Source of the DNA: Shinella zoogloeoides
GTDB taxonomy: Bacteria > Pseudomonadota > Alphaproteobacteria > Rhizobiales > Rhizobiaceae
Length of the DNA: 64,000 nucleotides
Reading direction: 5' to 3'
NCBI RefSeq assembly: GCF_033705735.1
Contig: NZ_CP131130.1
Location: 747,001-811,000, forward strand
Under the pieces are notes generated by a model. It saw only the letters and a list, made by a program, of their open reading frames with translations. It had not been told where the DNA came from and ran no database searches. Made by a program: the position numbers and the translations under genes. Positions 34,800-44,512 of this stretch are shown piece by piece; position 1 is the stretch's first letter, and each line of letters starts with the position of its first letter.

Positions 34800-36587
34800 A
34801 TGCACCGTTACCGCAGCCACACCTGCGCCGCTCTCCGCAAGTCCGATGTCGGTGAGACCGTCCGTCTTTCCGGCTGGGTTCACCGCGTCCGAGATCACGG
34901 CGGCGTGCTCTTCATCGACCTGCGCGACCATTACGGCATCACGCAGGTCGTCGCCGACCCCGATTCCCCGGCCTTCAAGAAGGCCGAGACGGTGCGCGGC
35001 GAATGGGTGATCCGCATCGACGGCCTCGTCAAGGCGCGCACCGAGGATACGGTCAACAAGGGCATGCCGACCGGCGAGATCGAGCTTTACGCGCAGGATA
35101 TCGAAGTCCTGTCGGCCGCCAAGGAACTGCCGCTGCCGGTCTTCGGCGAGCCGGAGTATCCGGAAGACGTCCGCCTCAAGTACCGCTTCATCGACCTGCG
35201 CCGCGAAACGCTGCACCGGAACATCGTCAAGCGCACGCAGATCATCTCCGCCATGCGCAAGGGCATGGGCGAGGCCGGTTTTGCCGAATACACGACGCCG
35301 ATCCTGACGGCTTCCTCGCCCGAGGGCGCGCGCGACTTCCTCGTGCCGTCGCGCATCCATGAGGGCAAGTTCTTCGCCCTGCCGCAGGCCCCGCAGCAGT
35401 ACAAGCAGCTGCTGATGGTCGCCGGTTTCGACCGCTACTTCCAGATCGCGCCGTGCTTCCGTGACGAAGACCCGCGCGCCGACCGCCTGCCGGGCGAATT
35501 CTACCAACTCGACGTCGAAATGAGCTTCGTCACCCAGGAAGACGTCTGGCAGACGATGGAACCGATGATGACGGCCGTCTTCGAGGAGTTTGCCGAAGGC
35601 AAGCCCGTCACGAAGGAGTGGCCGCGCATTCCTTACGATGAAGCGATCCGCAAATACGGCTCCGATAAGCCCGACCTGCGCAATCCCATCGTCATGCAGG
35701 CCGTCACCGAGCATTTCGCCGGCTCCGGCTTCAAGGTCTTCGCGAACATGATCGCGTCGAACCCGAAGGTCGAAGTCTGGGCGATCCCGGCCAAGACCGG
35801 CGGCAGCCGCGCTTTCTGCGACCGCATGAACGCCTGGGCGCAGTCGACCGGCCAACCCGGCCTCGGCTACATCTTCTGGCGCAAGGAAGCCGACAAGCTG
35901 GAGGGCGCAGGCCCGCTCGCCAAGAACATCGGCGAGGAGCGCACGGAAGCCATCCGCACGCAGCTCGGCCTCGATGACGGCGACGCCTGCTTCTTCGTCG
36001 CCGGCGACCCGGCCAAGTTCTACAAGTTCGCAGGCGAAGCCCGCACCCGCGCCGGCGAGGAACTGAACCTCGTCGATCGCGACCGCTTCGAAATGTGCTG
36101 GATCGTCGACTTCCCGTTCTACGAATACAACGAAGACGAAAAGAAGATCGACTTCGCGCACAACCCCTTCTCCATGCCGCAGGGCGGCCTCGAAGCCTTC
36201 GACAGCAAGGATCCGCTGGAACTCAAGGCCTACCAGTACGACGCGGTCTGCAACGGCTTCGAGATCGCCTCGGGCTCGATCCGTAACCAGTCGCCGGAAC
36301 TGATGGTCAAGGCCTTCGAGAAGGTCGGCCTCAGCCAGGCGGACGTGGAAGAGCGCTTCGGCGGCCTCTACCGCGCCTTCCAGTACGGCGCCCCGCCGCA
36401 CGGCGGCTGCGCCTTCGGCATCGACCGTGTCGTCATGCTGCTCGTCGGCGCCAAGAACCTGCGCGAAATCTCGCTGTTCCCGATGAACCAGCAGGCGCAG
36501 GATCTCCTGATGAACGCTCCGTCGCCGGCAACGCCGACGCAGCTTCGGGAACTGGCGCTGCGCGTGGTTCCGTCCAAGAAGGACTGA
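34800..36587 (+). CDS. aspS: Aspartate--tRNA(Asp/Asn) ligase
   Basis: AspS charges tRNA(Asp), and in most alphaproteobacteria also mischarges tRNA(Asn) for later amidation by GatCAB. The 595-residue protein has the bacterial layout. An OB-fold anticodon-binding domain (1-105, [21 protein letters not shown]) comes first. Then the class II core shows motif 2 ([10 protein letters not shown], about residue 220) and a GAD insertion domain. Motif 3 (GIDRVVML) lies near residue 540. The ATG at 34800 begins [13 protein letters not shown], the usual start. A hairpin without a U-tract lies just after the stop. Confidence 0.97.
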   Translation: MHRYRSHTCAALRKSDVGETVRLSGWVHRVRDHGGVLFIDLRDHYGITQVVADPDSPAFKKAETVRGEWVIRIDGLVKARTEDTVNKGMPTGEIELYAQDIEVLSAAKELPLPVFGEPEYPEDVRLKYRFIDLRRETLHRNIVKRTQIISAMRKGMGEAGFAEYTTPILTASSPEGARDFLVPSRIHEGKFFALPQAPQQYKQLLMVAGFDRYFQIAPCFRDEDPRADRLPGEFYQLDVEMSFVTQEDVWQTMEPMMTAVFEEFAEGKPVTKEWPRIPYDEAIRKYGSDKPDLRNPIVMQAVTEHFAGSGFKVFANMIASNPKVEVWAIPAKTGGSRAFCDRMNAWAQSTGQPGLGYIFWRKEADKLEGAGPLAKNIGEERTEAIRTQLGLDDGDACFFVAGDPAKFYKFAGEARTRAGEELNLVDRDRFEMCWIVDFPFYEYNEDEKKIDFAHNPFSMPQGGLEAFDSKDPLELKAYQYDAVCNGFEIASGSIRNQSPELMVKAFEKVGLSQADVEERFGGLYRAFQYGAPPHGGCAFGIDRVVMLLVGAKNLREISLFPMNQQAQDLLMNAPSPATPTQLRELALRVVPSKKD

Positions 36588-36596
36588 TATCTGGAG

Positions 36597-36623
36597 GGCG
36601 GGAAGGGCCTTGCCGTTCCCGCC
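36597..36623 (+). terminator. Hairpin after aspS
   Basis: GGCGGGAA (36597-36604) pairs perfectly with TTCCCGCC (36616-36623) across an 11-nt loop, 10 bp after the aspS stop. No U-run follows, so it may be only a weak terminator or a 3'-end stabiliser. Confidence 0.4.
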
Positions 36624-36680
36624 GCCCGGAACAGTCGGGCGCTGACGCCGTTCTTCTCCCGTCAACACAGGAGAACGAAC

Positions 36681-37010
36681 ATGCGCAACAGGCTTATCCT
36701 TGTCTCCGCGGCGGCGCTTCTGTCGCTGTCCGCCTCGGCCTATGCCCAGGATACTGTGATCGTGCAGGAGTCCGACCCGGTTACGACGGAATCGACCGTC
36801 GTCATCCCGGGCGAAGTCCGTACCTACGTTCTGGAGCAGGACATTCCCTCGGTGCCCTATGAAGGCGATATCCTGATCGGGAAGGTCGTTCCCGATGCGG
36901 TGGAAATCCACGCCATCGACGGCCAGCCCGACTACGCCTACACCATCGTCAACGAGCACCGGGTGATCGTGAATCCGCAGACGCGGACCGTCATCCAGGT
37001 TCTCGAATAA
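36681..37010 (+). CDS. DUF1236-domain exported protein
   Basis: A 109-residue protein with a clear signal peptide (MRNRLILVSAAALLSLSASA, cut after AYAQ). The mature domain reads VRTYVLEQDIPSVPYEGDILIGKVVPDAVEIHAI and ends with INPQTRTVIQV-like strands. This is DUF1236, a small beta domain common in Rhizobiales and of unknown function. AGGAGAACGAAC precedes the ATG. It is monocistronic, bounded by the aspS hairpin and a strong bidirectional terminator. Confidence 0.85.
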   Translation: MRNRLILVSAAALLSLSASAYAQDTVIVQESDPVTTESTVVIPGEVRTYVLEQDIPSVPYEGDILIGKVVPDAVEIHAIDGQPDYAYTIVNEHRVIVNPQTRTVIQVLE

Positions 37011-37037
37011 CCCTTCCTTCGGCATGGCCGAAAAAGA

Positions 37038-37066
37038 GAAAGCCCGGAGCGATGCTCCGGGCTTTC
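37038..37066. terminator. Bidirectional terminator between convergent genes
   Basis: GAAAGCCCGGAGC (37038-37050) pairs with GCTCCGGGCTTTC (37054-37066) around a GAT loop: a perfect 13-bp stem. T-rich sequence follows on the plus strand (GTGTTTCTTG) and on the minus strand (after the stem, TCTTTTTCGG). Confidence 0.85.
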
Positions 37067-37091
37067 GTGTTTCTTGTTCCTGCGCTGTCGC

Positions 37092-38282
37092 TTACTCGTT
37101 GGCCGTAACGGTCACGCCGAGGACCTGCGGGATGGTCTGCGGTGCGCCCATGGCGGCGCCCATGATCATCGGGAACGGCACCGGCTCCTTCGGCTCGGCG
37201 CTGATCTTCAGGCTCTTCGGGTCGTCGAGATAGGTGTTGACGGCGGCGGAGATCTGGTTCTGCAGGTCGGGCATGTTGAGCTGCGCGATCATGATCGGAA
37301 CGAGGCCCTTCAGCGACTGCGCCATCTGGTCGCCCGTCACGCCCTGCTCGCTGCCGGCATAGTCGAGCAGCTTCTTGGTGATCGAGGCGTCGTCGAAGGA
37401 GATCGAGGCGCTGTTGAAGGTGAGCTGCTGGACGAGGCCCATCATGGCCATGCCCATAGCGGCGTTCGCTTCGTCCTTGTTCGGGTTGGATTCGGCCGTC
37501 TTGAGCGCTTCCTGCATGTTCTTCAGGAAGTCCAGCGTGTAGCCGGAGAAGGCGAGCGTGATGTTGAGGCGGCCGACATCCTTGAAGTCAAAGGCATATT
37601 CGTCGACGGCCAGCTTGCCGCTCGCCAGTTCCCAGCTGCCCGACATGCTGACCTTGCCGTCCAGCGAGTGGATGCCGAGCTTGTCGAGCGCGTCCTTGGT
37701 CTTGGCGTCCTCGACGCCCGTGAGGTCGGCCTTGAGATCGGACATCGTCGCATCGAATTCGAGGCCGGCGTCATCGTCCATCCGGGTGATGTTCGCTTCC
37801 ATGCCGGACATGGAGAAGACTTCCTTGCCCTTGGCGGTGACGCTGACCGGGCCGGCCGTCGCCGATTCGTACATCAGCAGCGATTCCAGCGTGCCGGGAA
37901 CGACCTTGCCGGGAACCGAGACGCCGCTGAGCGCGATGTCCTTGGCCGTGACGATCGTCTCGTCCTCGGTGACGTTGACGTCCTCGAAGGAAACGGTCTC
38001 GATCTTGTAGCCGCCGTCGCCGTCTTCCTCGACGCCGTCCATGGTGACGGTGCCGAGCTTGATCGGGGTTTCATTGCCCGTCGCCTTCAGCTCCGCGCCT
38101 TCCAGGGTCACGGTGGAGCCGTCGGCGGTCACGTTCGAAGAGCTGATGGATACGCCGCTGGTGGCATAGGTAGCATTCAGCTTGGCCAGCAGGTCCGCAC
38201 CGTCGAGTGCGAAGGCGGGGCTTGCCAGGGTGGCGAGCGCTGCACCGGCGAGAAGGGCGCGGAAATGGGAGGTGCGCATCAT
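37092..38282 (-). CDS. Hypothetical exported protein
   Basis: A 396-residue protein with a signal peptide (1-25, ending SPAFAL). It is rich in Ser, Thr, Asp and Gly with repeated short beta strands (SGVSISSSNVTADGSTVTLEG, then KIETVSFEDVNV). This suggests an elongated periplasmic beta structure, perhaps distantly AsmA- or YdgA-like. The middle (residues 240-330) is more helical. I do not recognise a named family. It is monocistronic and convergent with the DUF1236 gene. Confidence 0.78.
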   Translation of the reverse strand: MMRTSHFRALLAGAALATLASPAFALDGADLLAKLNATYATSGVSISSSNVTADGSTVTLEGAELKATGNETPIKLGTVTMDGVEEDGDGGYKIETVSFEDVNVTEDETIVTAKDIALSGVSVPGKVVPGTLESLLMYESATAGPVSVTAKGKEVFSMSGMEANITRMDDDAGLEFDATMSDLKADLTGVEDAKTKDALDKLGIHSLDGKVSMSGSWELASGKLAVDEYAFDFKDVGRLNITLAFSGYTLDFLKNMQEALKTAESNPNKDEANAAMGMAMMGLVQQLTFNSASISFDDASITKKLLDYAGSEQGVTGDQMAQSLKGLVPIMIAQLNMPDLQNQISAAVNTYLDDPKSLKISAEPKEPVPFPMIMGAAMGAPQTIPQVLGVTVTANE

Positions 38283-38492
38283 GAATAGGCTCTCTTTCTG
38301 ATTTCTTGGACGGCTGCCTTGCCGTTACCGCTCCTATACGGGCGGCGTGGCAAATATATTCATGCCGCGAAGAGTTTCCATGGAATTCTCTGTCGCGGGG
38401 AGCAGATTTCGAAGAAGCTTTACAAACTGCTATCCACAGCCCGATTGCCCGGATTCCTTGCCGCGAATCGGCCAAGGGGGTAGTCAAGGCCT

Positions 38493-40745
38493 ATGGGACA
38501 AAACACTTTGCCGCCCGATGGCGGAGACGACAATATCGTGCCGGTCGACCTCAAGGCGGCGCTGGAAGAGCGCTACCTTGCCTATGCGCTGTCGACCATC
38601 ACCCAGCGCGCACTGCCGGATGTCCGCGACGGCCTGAAGCCGGTCCATCGCCGCATCATCCACGCCATGAGCGAAATGGGCCTCAGGTCCAACTCCTCGT
38701 TCAAGAAATGCGCGCGTATCGTCGGCGACGTCATCGGTAAGTTCCACCCGCACGGCGACCAGTCGGTCTACGATGCGCTGGTGCGCCTCGCACAGGATTT
38801 CTCGCAGCGTTATCCCATCGTCGACGGGCAGGGCAATTTCGGCAATATCGACGGCGACAACGCCGCCGCCTACCGATACACCGAAGCGCGCATGACCGAG
38901 GTCGCGACGCTGCTGCTCGAAGGCATCGACCAGGACGCCGTCGACTTCCGCCCGACCTACAACGAGGAAGACGAAGAACCCGTCGTCCTGCCGGGCGCCT
39001 TCCCGAATCTTCTCGCGAACGGTTCCTCCGGCATCGCCGTCGGCATGGCGACCTCCATTCCCTCGCACAATGTCCATGAACTGTGCGATGCCGCGCTCCA
39101 CCTCATTCGCAATCCTGATGCGGACGTGGAAAAGCTGGTCGAATTCGTGCAGGGCCCGGACCTGCCGACCGGCGGCATCATCATCGACAGCCGCGAAAGC
39201 ATCATCGAGGCCTACAAGACGGGCCGCGGCGGTTTCCGCGTTCGCTCGAAATGGGAGACGGAAGACCTCGGTCGCGGCGGCTACCAGATCGTCGTCACCG
39301 AGATTCCCTACCAGGTGCAGAAGTCGCGCCTGATCGAGAAGATCGCCGAGCTGCTGATCGCCCGCAAGCTTCCGCTTCTGGAAGACATCCGCGACGAATC
39401 GGCCGAGGACGTGCGCATCGTGCTGGTGCCGAAGAGCCGTACCGTCGATCCGACGATCCTGATGGAATCGCTCTTCAAGCTTTCCGAGCTGGAGAACCGC
39501 ATTCCGCTCAACATGAACGTGCTCTCGATGGGGCGCGTGCCGAAGGTCATGGGCCTCAAGGACGTGCTTGTCGAGTGGCTGGCCCACCGGCGCGAAGTCC
39601 TGCAGCGCCGTTCGCGCCATCGCCTCGCCGCCATCGAACGTCGCCTGGAAATCCTCGGCGGTTACCTCGTCGCGTATCTCAATCTCGACGAGGTGATCCG
39701 CATCATCCGCGAGGAGGACGAGCCGAAGGTTTCCTTGATGGAGACCTTCTCGCTGACGGACGTGCAGGCCGAAGCGATCCTCAACATGCGCCTGCGCTCG
39801 CTGCGCAAGCTCGAGGAATTCGAGATCCGCACCGAATTCGACAACCTGTCGAAGGAGAAGGCGGAAATCGAGGCGCTGCTCGCCTCCGACGAGAAGCAAT
39901 GGCAGACCGTCGCCTGGGAAATCGGCGAGGTCCGCAAGAAATTCGCCAAGGCGACCGAGATCGGCCGCCGCCGCACCCAGTTCGCCAGCGCCCCGGAGGC
40001 CGATGTCGAGGCCATCCAGCAGGCCATGATCGAGAAGGAGCCGGTCACGGTCGTCATCTCGGAAAAGGGCTGGATCCGTGCGCTGAAGGGCCATATCGCC
40101 GACACGTCCGGCCTCCAGTTCAAGGAAGGCGACGCGCTGAAGGTGGCCTTCCCGGCGCAGACGACGGACAAGCTGCTGATCGTCACGACGGGCGGCAAGG
40201 TCTTCACGCTCGGCGCCGACAAGCTGCCGGGCGGGCGCGGCCATGGTGAGCCGCTGCGCATCATGGTCGACATGGAGAACGATCAGGACGTGCTGACCGC
40301 CTTCGTGCACGATCCGTCGCGCAAGGTCGTCATCGCCTCGCAGGCCGGCAACGGCTTCGTCGTCTCGGAAAGCGAGATGGTCGCCAATACCCGCAAGGGC
40401 AAGCAGGTAATGAATGTCGGCATGCCGGACGAGGCCAAGCTCGTCGTGCCCGTGCGCGGCGACCATGTCGCCGTCGTCGGCGAGAACCGCAAGATGCTGG
40501 TCTTCCCGCTGGCGCAGCTGCCGGAAATGTCGCGCGGCAAGGGCGTTCGCCTGCAGCGCTACAAGGACGGCGGCGTCTCCGATATCCGCTGCTTCGCGAT
40601 CGACGAGGGACTCTCCTGGGACGACAGCGCCGGCCGCAACTTCGTGCGGACGAAGGAAGAGCTTGCCGAATGGCTCGCCGACCGCGCCACCGCCGGCCGT
40701 ACCGTGCCGAAGGGCTTCCCGCGCAGCGGCAAGTTCAGCGGCTGA
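38493..40745 (+). CDS. parC: DNA topoisomerase IV subunit A
   Basis: ParC is the DNA-breaking subunit of topoisomerase IV, which decatenates replicated chromosomes. The 750-residue protein has the type IIA core starting [27 protein letters not shown] follows, and the catalytic tyrosine lies in RYTEA (Tyr129). A shorter C-terminal beta-pinwheel (about 500-740) suits ParC rather than GyrA. The quinolone-contact segment reads [12 protein letters not shown], with Gln90 and Asp94 at the positions of E. coli Ser80 and Glu84. No parE is in the window. Confidence 0.95.
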   Translation: MGQNTLPPDGGDDNIVPVDLKAALEERYLAYALSTITQRALPDVRDGLKPVHRRIIHAMSEMGLRSNSSFKKCARIVGDVIGKFHPHGDQSVYDALVRLAQDFSQRYPIVDGQGNFGNIDGDNAAAYRYTEARMTEVATLLLEGIDQDAVDFRPTYNEEDEEPVVLPGAFPNLLANGSSGIAVGMATSIPSHNVHELCDAALHLIRNPDADVEKLVEFVQGPDLPTGGIIIDSRESIIEAYKTGRGGFRVRSKWETEDLGRGGYQIVVTEIPYQVQKSRLIEKIAELLIARKLPLLEDIRDESAEDVRIVLVPKSRTVDPTILMESLFKLSELENRIPLNMNVLSMGRVPKVMGLKDVLVEWLAHRREVLQRRSRHRLAAIERRLEILGGYLVAYLNLDEVIRIIREEDEPKVSLMETFSLTDVQAEAILNMRLRSLRKLEEFEIRTEFDNLSKEKAEIEALLASDEKQWQTVAWEIGEVRKKFAKATEIGRRRTQFASAPEADVEAIQQAMIEKEPVTVVISEKGWIRALKGHIADTSGLQFKEGDALKVAFPAQTTDKLLIVTTGGKVFTLGADKLPGGRGHGEPLRIMVDMENDQDVLTAFVHDPSRKVVIASQAGNGFVVSESEMVANTRKGKQVMNVGMPDEAKLVVPVRGDHVAVVGENRKMLVFPLAQLPEMSRGKGVRLQRYKDGGVSDIRCFAIDEGLSWDDSAGRNFVRTKEELAEWLADRATAGRTVPKGFPRSGKFSG

Positions 40746-41135
40746 TCACCCGGCATAGGGGACGCTGACGTCGCGCAGGAAGCGCGTCGCGCCCTCTTCG
40801 TCGATCTCGCCGGCCGCGACGGCGAGGACGAAGGTGTAAAGCGTGGCATCATCCGTGGCGATTTCGAAGCCGTTGTCCATCAGGAAGGCCGCAGCCGCGA
40901 CAATGGCGATGCGCTTGTTGCCATCGACAAATGCGTGGTTCCTCGCCAGCCCGTAGAGATATGCCGCGGCGAGTTCGAGCAGATCCTCGCAGCCATAGCG
41001 CGCCTTGTTGACGGGACGGGACAGTGCCGACTCGAATGCATTCTCGTCACGCAGACCTGCGGCTCCGCCGAACCGCTCTATCTGCACGGTGTGCAGTCGT
41101 TCCACCAGGCGCCGGTCGAGAAAGAGAAAGCTCAT
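40746..41135 (-). CDS. doc: Doc-family (death-on-curing) toxin, Fic fold
   Basis: Doc toxins phosphorylate elongation factor Tu and stop translation. The 129-residue protein has the Fic-type motif HAFVDGNKR (about residues 66-74), matching H-x-F-x-D-x-N-K-R of the family. The N-terminal ERLHTVQIERFGGAAGLRDE is also typical of Doc. The gene follows the AbrB-type antitoxin with a four-base ATGA overlap. It is convergent with parC, with no room for a terminator between the stops. Whether the toxin is active cannot be told from sequence. Confidence 0.93.
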   Translation of the reverse strand: MSFLFLDRRLVERLHTVQIERFGGAAGLRDENAFESALSRPVNKARYGCEDLLELAAAYLYGLARNHAFVDGNKRIAIVAAAAFLMDNGFEIATDDATLYTFVLAVAAGEIDEEGATRFLRDVSVPYAG

Positions 41136-41353
41136 TCGGCAAGCTTCTTGAGCGCGACCTTGTAGCGGTCCATGAACTTCTCGGCATGCTTGAGCTGCCG
41201 GTCGAAGTCGCCGTCGGAAGCGGTGAGAATGAGTTTGCCGCCCTCGCTGGTCAGCGTGACCTCATCGCCCGCCTTGACGCCCATGCGGTCCAGCACGTCC
41301 TTCGGAATGATGATGCCTTCGGAATTGCCGATCTTGCGGATGGTGATGTTCAT
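41132..41353 (-). CDS. AbrB/MazE-type antitoxin of the Doc toxin
   Basis: A 73-residue SpoVT-AbrB-like antitoxin. The swapped-hairpin DNA-binding domain is MNITIRKIGNSEGIIIPKDV followed by GVKAGDEVTLTSEGGKLIL (1-45). The C-terminal helix (DRQLKHAEKFMDRYKVALKKL) should bind and neutralise Doc. Doc is more often paired with Phd, so an AbrB partner is a mixed pairing. Two GTTATAAC palindromes one helical turn apart lie 12-30 bp upstream and are probably the autoregulatory operator. Confidence 0.92.
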   Translation of the reverse strand: MNITIRKIGNSEGIIIPKDVLDRMGVKAGDEVTLTSEGGKLILTASDGDFDRQLKHAEKFMDRYKVALKKLAE

Positions 41354-41364
41354 GGCCTTGCTCC

Positions 41365-41383
41365 GTTATAACCAAGTTATAAC
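41365..41383. promoter_or_regulatory. Tandem palindromes GTTATAAC-CAA-GTTATAAC, probable TA operator
   Basis: Two identical self-complementary 8-mers (41365-41372 and 41376-41383) are spaced 11 bp centre to centre. They begin 12 bp upstream of the antitoxin start. One face of the helix would carry both sites, as expected for cooperative binding of an antitoxin-toxin complex. They also overlap the only AT-rich, -10-like sequence there. Confidence 0.65.
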
Positions 41384-41406
41384 GTGCGACTGAGCAGATC
41401 GCAATC

Positions 41407-42324
41407 TCATCCGGTGAACGGAAGCCCGGTAGCCGAGTCCGCTGCCTTCGCGGCCCGCACCTTCGAGCGCATCTGCCAGAGCGAGTGGGCGAGGAGGGCG
41501 AGGATGAGGATGGAGCCGCCGACGAGGGTCTGGGTGGTGGGCGTTTCGGCGAAGACGATCCAGACCCAGATGGGCGCGAGTACCGTTTCCACGAGATAGA
41601 ACATGCCGACTTCCGGTGCGGAAAGGTAGCGGGGTCCCGTTGCGAGGCACCAGAAGGCGAGGGGAAGCAGGACGAGGCCGTTGAGGAGAATATAGACGGG
41701 GTCCGCGACGACGAGGCCGCCTTCGGGCAGCAGGAACAGGCCGACGATGCCCGACGTGGCGGAGGCGATCAGCGGTACGAAGCCCATGTCGGCGCCGCTG
41801 CTGCGGCTGAGCGTCAGGGCGCATGCCAGCATCAGCGCGGAACAGGCGGCCATCGCATCGCCGAAGAGATTGCCGCTGGCAAGGCCCTCGTGCACGATGA
41901 GAATGACGCCGAAGACCATGGCCGCCATGGTCAGCAGCGTCGCGTTGGCCGGCCGCTCCCCGAGGAAGATCCAGGAGAGAATGGCGGCGAACATCGACGT
42001 GAAGGCGAGGATGAAGACGACATTGGCCGTCGTCGTGTTGAAGACGGCGAGCATGAAGGTCAGCGAGTTGACGCCGTAGAAGAGGGTGATCAGCAGACCC
42101 TTGCGGCCGGGCACGAGCACGGTCTTCCGGCGAAGCACGAAGTTCAGCCCCGCCCACAGGACGAGGGCCATCAGGAAGACGGAAAGGTTCCGCAGCACCA
42201 GCATCGACCAGAACTCGCCATGGGCCGAGCGGATCAGCGGGATGTCGAAGGAAAGCGCGAGACCGCCAACGGCGGTGATGAGAAGGCCCTTGCGGTGAAG
42301 GGCGGGATCGTTGGCTGAGGACAC
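41407..42324 (-). CDS. DMT-superfamily (EamA) transporter
   Basis: A 305-residue inner-membrane protein with ten predicted helices in two EamA repeats (about residues 12-140 and 155-285). Examples are TTTANVVFILAFTSMFAAILSWIFLGERP in the first half and LSAPEVGMFYLVETVLAPIWVW in the second, shown here only in part. Drug/metabolite transporters of this kind export amino acids or small metabolites; the substrate is unknown. It is a single-gene unit between the toxin-antitoxin pair and bpt. Confidence 0.85.
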   Translation of the reverse strand: MSSANDPALHRKGLLITAVGGLALSFDIPLIRSAHGEFWSMLVLRNLSVFLMALVLWAGLNFVLRRKTVLVPGRKGLLITLFYGVNSLTFMLAVFNTTTANVVFILAFTSMFAAILSWIFLGERPANATLLTMAAMVFGVILIVHEGLASGNLFGDAMAACSALMLACALTLSRSSGADMGFVPLIASATSGIVGLFLLPEGGLVVADPVYILLNGLVLLPLAFWCLATGPRYLSAPEVGMFYLVETVLAPIWVWIVFAETPTTQTLVGGSILILALLAHSLWQMRSKVRAAKAADSATGLPFTG

Positions 42325-42435
42325 GGCGGGACCGAAAGTGAACTGGAGCGTTTCCAGCCGGAGCGGCGTCGCTTCGGCGTCGGATAATGCGGTTAAAACA
42401 AGAATCTAGAATATTTCCGGCGAGCCGGAAATGCA

Positions 42436-43200
42436 CTAGGGAGCGGTATCGTCTCCTTCATAGCGCTCCCAGCCGCGCGGCATCAGGTGCTCCTGCGGCA
42501 AAAACTTTGTTTTATAGTCCATCTTCCGCGATCCCTTCACCCAGTAGCCGAGATAGACATGCGGCAGGCCGAGCGCCCTGGCGCGGCGGATATGGTCGAG
42601 GATCATGAAAGTGCCGAGCGAGCGGTGGGTCAGTTCCGGATTGTAGAAGGAATAGACCATGGAAAGGCCGTCGCCCATGCGGTCGGTCAGCGCCACGGCG
42701 AGGAGCTCGCCCTGCGGCCGTTCCTTGAGGCCGGCGCCTTCCTCGCGCAGGCGATATTCGATGACCTTGGTGTGGACATGCGTGTCCTCCACCATCATCG
42801 CATAGTCGAGCACGGACATGTCCGACATGCCGCCTTTCTGGTGGCGGGCGTCGAGATAGTGGCGGAAGAGCGAATATTGCTCGCTGGAGGGCTCGGCCGG
42901 ATATTCCCGCGAGACGATGTCGCCATTGGCGGCCAGCACCCGCCGCATGCTGCGTCGCGGCTCGAACTCGTTGACGAGGATGCGCACGGAAATGCAGGCG
43001 CGGCAGGATTCGCAGGCCGGGCGATAGGCGATGTTCTGCGAACGGCGGAAGCCGCCCTGGGTGAGGAGATCGTTCAGCTCCGGCGCGCGCTCGCCCACGA
43101 GGTGGGTGAACACCTTTCTCTCCATCTCCTGCGGCAGATAGGGGCAAGCCGCCGGCGCGGTGAGATAGAATTGCGGAGAGGATGTTGCCTGCGTGTTCAT
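42436..43200 (-). CDS. bpt: Aspartate/glutamate leucyltransferase (arginyltransferase family)
   Basis: Bpt transfers leucine from Leu-tRNA to proteins with N-terminal Asp or Glu, marking them for ClpS-ClpAP. The 254-residue protein matches the family. The N-terminal cysteine cluster is [12 protein letters not shown], then [25 protein letters not shown] and [19 protein letters not shown] follow. I start at the ATG at 43200 ([16 protein letters not shown]), as in other rhizobia, dropping 11 residues. It lies alone between the DMT transporter and the RDD gene. Confidence 0.92.
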   Translation of the reverse strand: MNTQATSSPQFYLTAPAACPYLPQEMERKVFTHLVGERAPELNDLLTQGGFRRSQNIAYRPACESCRACISVRILVNEFEPRRSMRRVLAANGDIVSREYPAEPSSEQYSLFRHYLDARHQKGGMSDMSVLDYAMMVEDTHVHTKVIEYRLREEGAGLKERPQGELLAVALTDRMGDGLSMVYSFYNPELTHRSLGTFMILDHIRRARALGLPHVYLGYWVKGSRKMDYKTKFLPQEHLMPRGWERYEGDDTAP

Positions 43201-43360
43201 TTGCCGTGAAGCGACTCCGTCGCCATGTGACACTTCTATGCCAATACCATGGCGCAGTTCGGAAAAAGGTCAACTGCCGCAAGGCCCTTCCCCCTGCAAT
43301 CGCCATGGGGAGGGCCGTTGCGGAGCGATGGGGCCGGTGGCTTGAGGGCGATCCGGCCGG

Positions 43361-43825
43361 TCAGTAGCGGTCGCGGCGGACCATAACGGTGCCGAGCAGC
43401 AGGTCGTGCAGCAGGCGGCCGCGATCGGTGAAGAGGCCAACGAGCACGATGAACGGCGTCAGCAGCGCATTGCCGATCCAGAACAGCACGAGATGGACGA
43501 TCGCCGTCAGGAAATCGACCGGCCGGCCGTCGACGCGCGCGAGCGCGAGGCCCATGACGTTCATGCCGGCGCTCGCCTGGCTCGGGCCGCCCATCGTCAG
43601 GCCGAAATAGAGCATGGCGACGATGACGAAGAGCGAGGGATAAAGGAAGAAGCCGAGGCCGAAGGTCAGGATGCCGAGGAAGAAGACCACCACGGCGGCC
43701 GGAATCCAGAGGAGCGCGATGATCGCATAGTCGATCAGGAACGCGAACACCCGGCGCGACAGCACGCCGCGATAGGCCTGCCAGTCCGTCGTCGGAACCC
43801 GCGTCTCGTTGAAATCAGCGCTCAT
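43361..43825 (-). CDS. RDD-family membrane protein
   Basis: A 154-residue protein with three or four transmembrane helices and the RDD signature. RVFAFLIDYAII lies in the first helix, with the family Arg and Asp. The second half has ARVDGRPVDFLTAIV, then LLHDLLLGTVMVRRDRY at the C-terminus. Function is unknown for most members; some are ion antiporters. The ATG at 43825 (MSADFNETRVP) has GGGAGACAGG just upstream, and the longer frame above it is not used. Confidence 0.85.
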   Translation of the reverse strand: MSADFNETRVPTTDWQAYRGVLSRRVFAFLIDYAIIALLWIPAAVVVFFLGILTFGLGFFLYPSLFVIVAMLYFGLTMGGPSQASAGMNVMGLALARVDGRPVDFLTAIVHLVLFWIGNALLTPFIVLVGLFTDRGRLLHDLLLGTVMVRRDRY

Positions 43826-43978
43826 CTGCCTGTCTCCCGAATGGAACATGCCCTCCATATGGGATGTCGTCGGCGGAAAACAACAGATCGGAACCAATAG
43901 GCGCTTCCCGGGCATGGCGGTGATAGGACGAACGGGGATGGCATTTAACGCGCCGATCCGCATTCGAAAGGAAACGAC

Positions 43979-44500
43979 ATGAAACCGTCGGAGAATACTC
44001 CGTGGCTCCTCGTCAGTGGTGACCTGCGCAAGGATACTCCATTCTTTTCCTCGCTGGGCTTTCTGGCGGCGATTCTTCAGTTTGTCGCCTATGACTATTT
44101 CGACAAGGCGGACTGGGGCGGTATCCTGCTGCTGGAGCATGTCGCCTTCCATTCCATAGCATTCTCGATCCTGTTTCTGTGGACTGGAAGGCTGATTTTG
44201 GAGTGGCAGGGCAACCGGCGCGCAATGGCCTATCTACGGGATATGGTGCACAATGTGGCAACAAGAGCCGTCGGCTTCGCTTCGGTGGCGGCCGCGGTTC
44301 TTTTCGGTTTTGCAATCATGCCTGCGATCACCGGCGCCTTCTGGCATGCCGGCATGTTCATGCTTTGCGGCCTTTACTTCGTCTGCCTTGCCGAGGTTGC
44401 GGCAAACCCGCTGCCCGGAAAGGGAGACTCGAGGAGCCACCCCTTTGCGATCGGCGTGGTTATCGGGATGCCATTCGCTCTGTCACGGATTGCGTTGTAG
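43979..44500 (+). CDS. Hypothetical membrane protein
   Basis: Not recognised. A 173-residue protein with four to five hydrophobic helices (about residues 23-40, 48-70, 95-115, 120-140 and 152-168). Its base composition is visibly less GC-rich than the neighbouring genes. AAGGAAA stands 7 nt before the ATG, supporting expression. It lies between the divergent RDD gene and the convergent hemB gene. Lower GC and lack of recognisable homologues hint at recent acquisition. Confidence 0.7.
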   Translation: MKPSENTPWLLVSGDLRKDTPFFSSLGFLAAILQFVAYDYFDKADWGGILLLEHVAFHSIAFSILFLWTGRLILEWQGNRRAMAYLRDMVHNVATRAVGFASVAAAVLFGFAIMPAITGAFWHAGMFMLCGLYFVCLAEVAANPLPGKGDSRSHPFAIGVVIGMPFALSRIAL

Positions 44501-44512
44501 CTTGAGGGGCGC

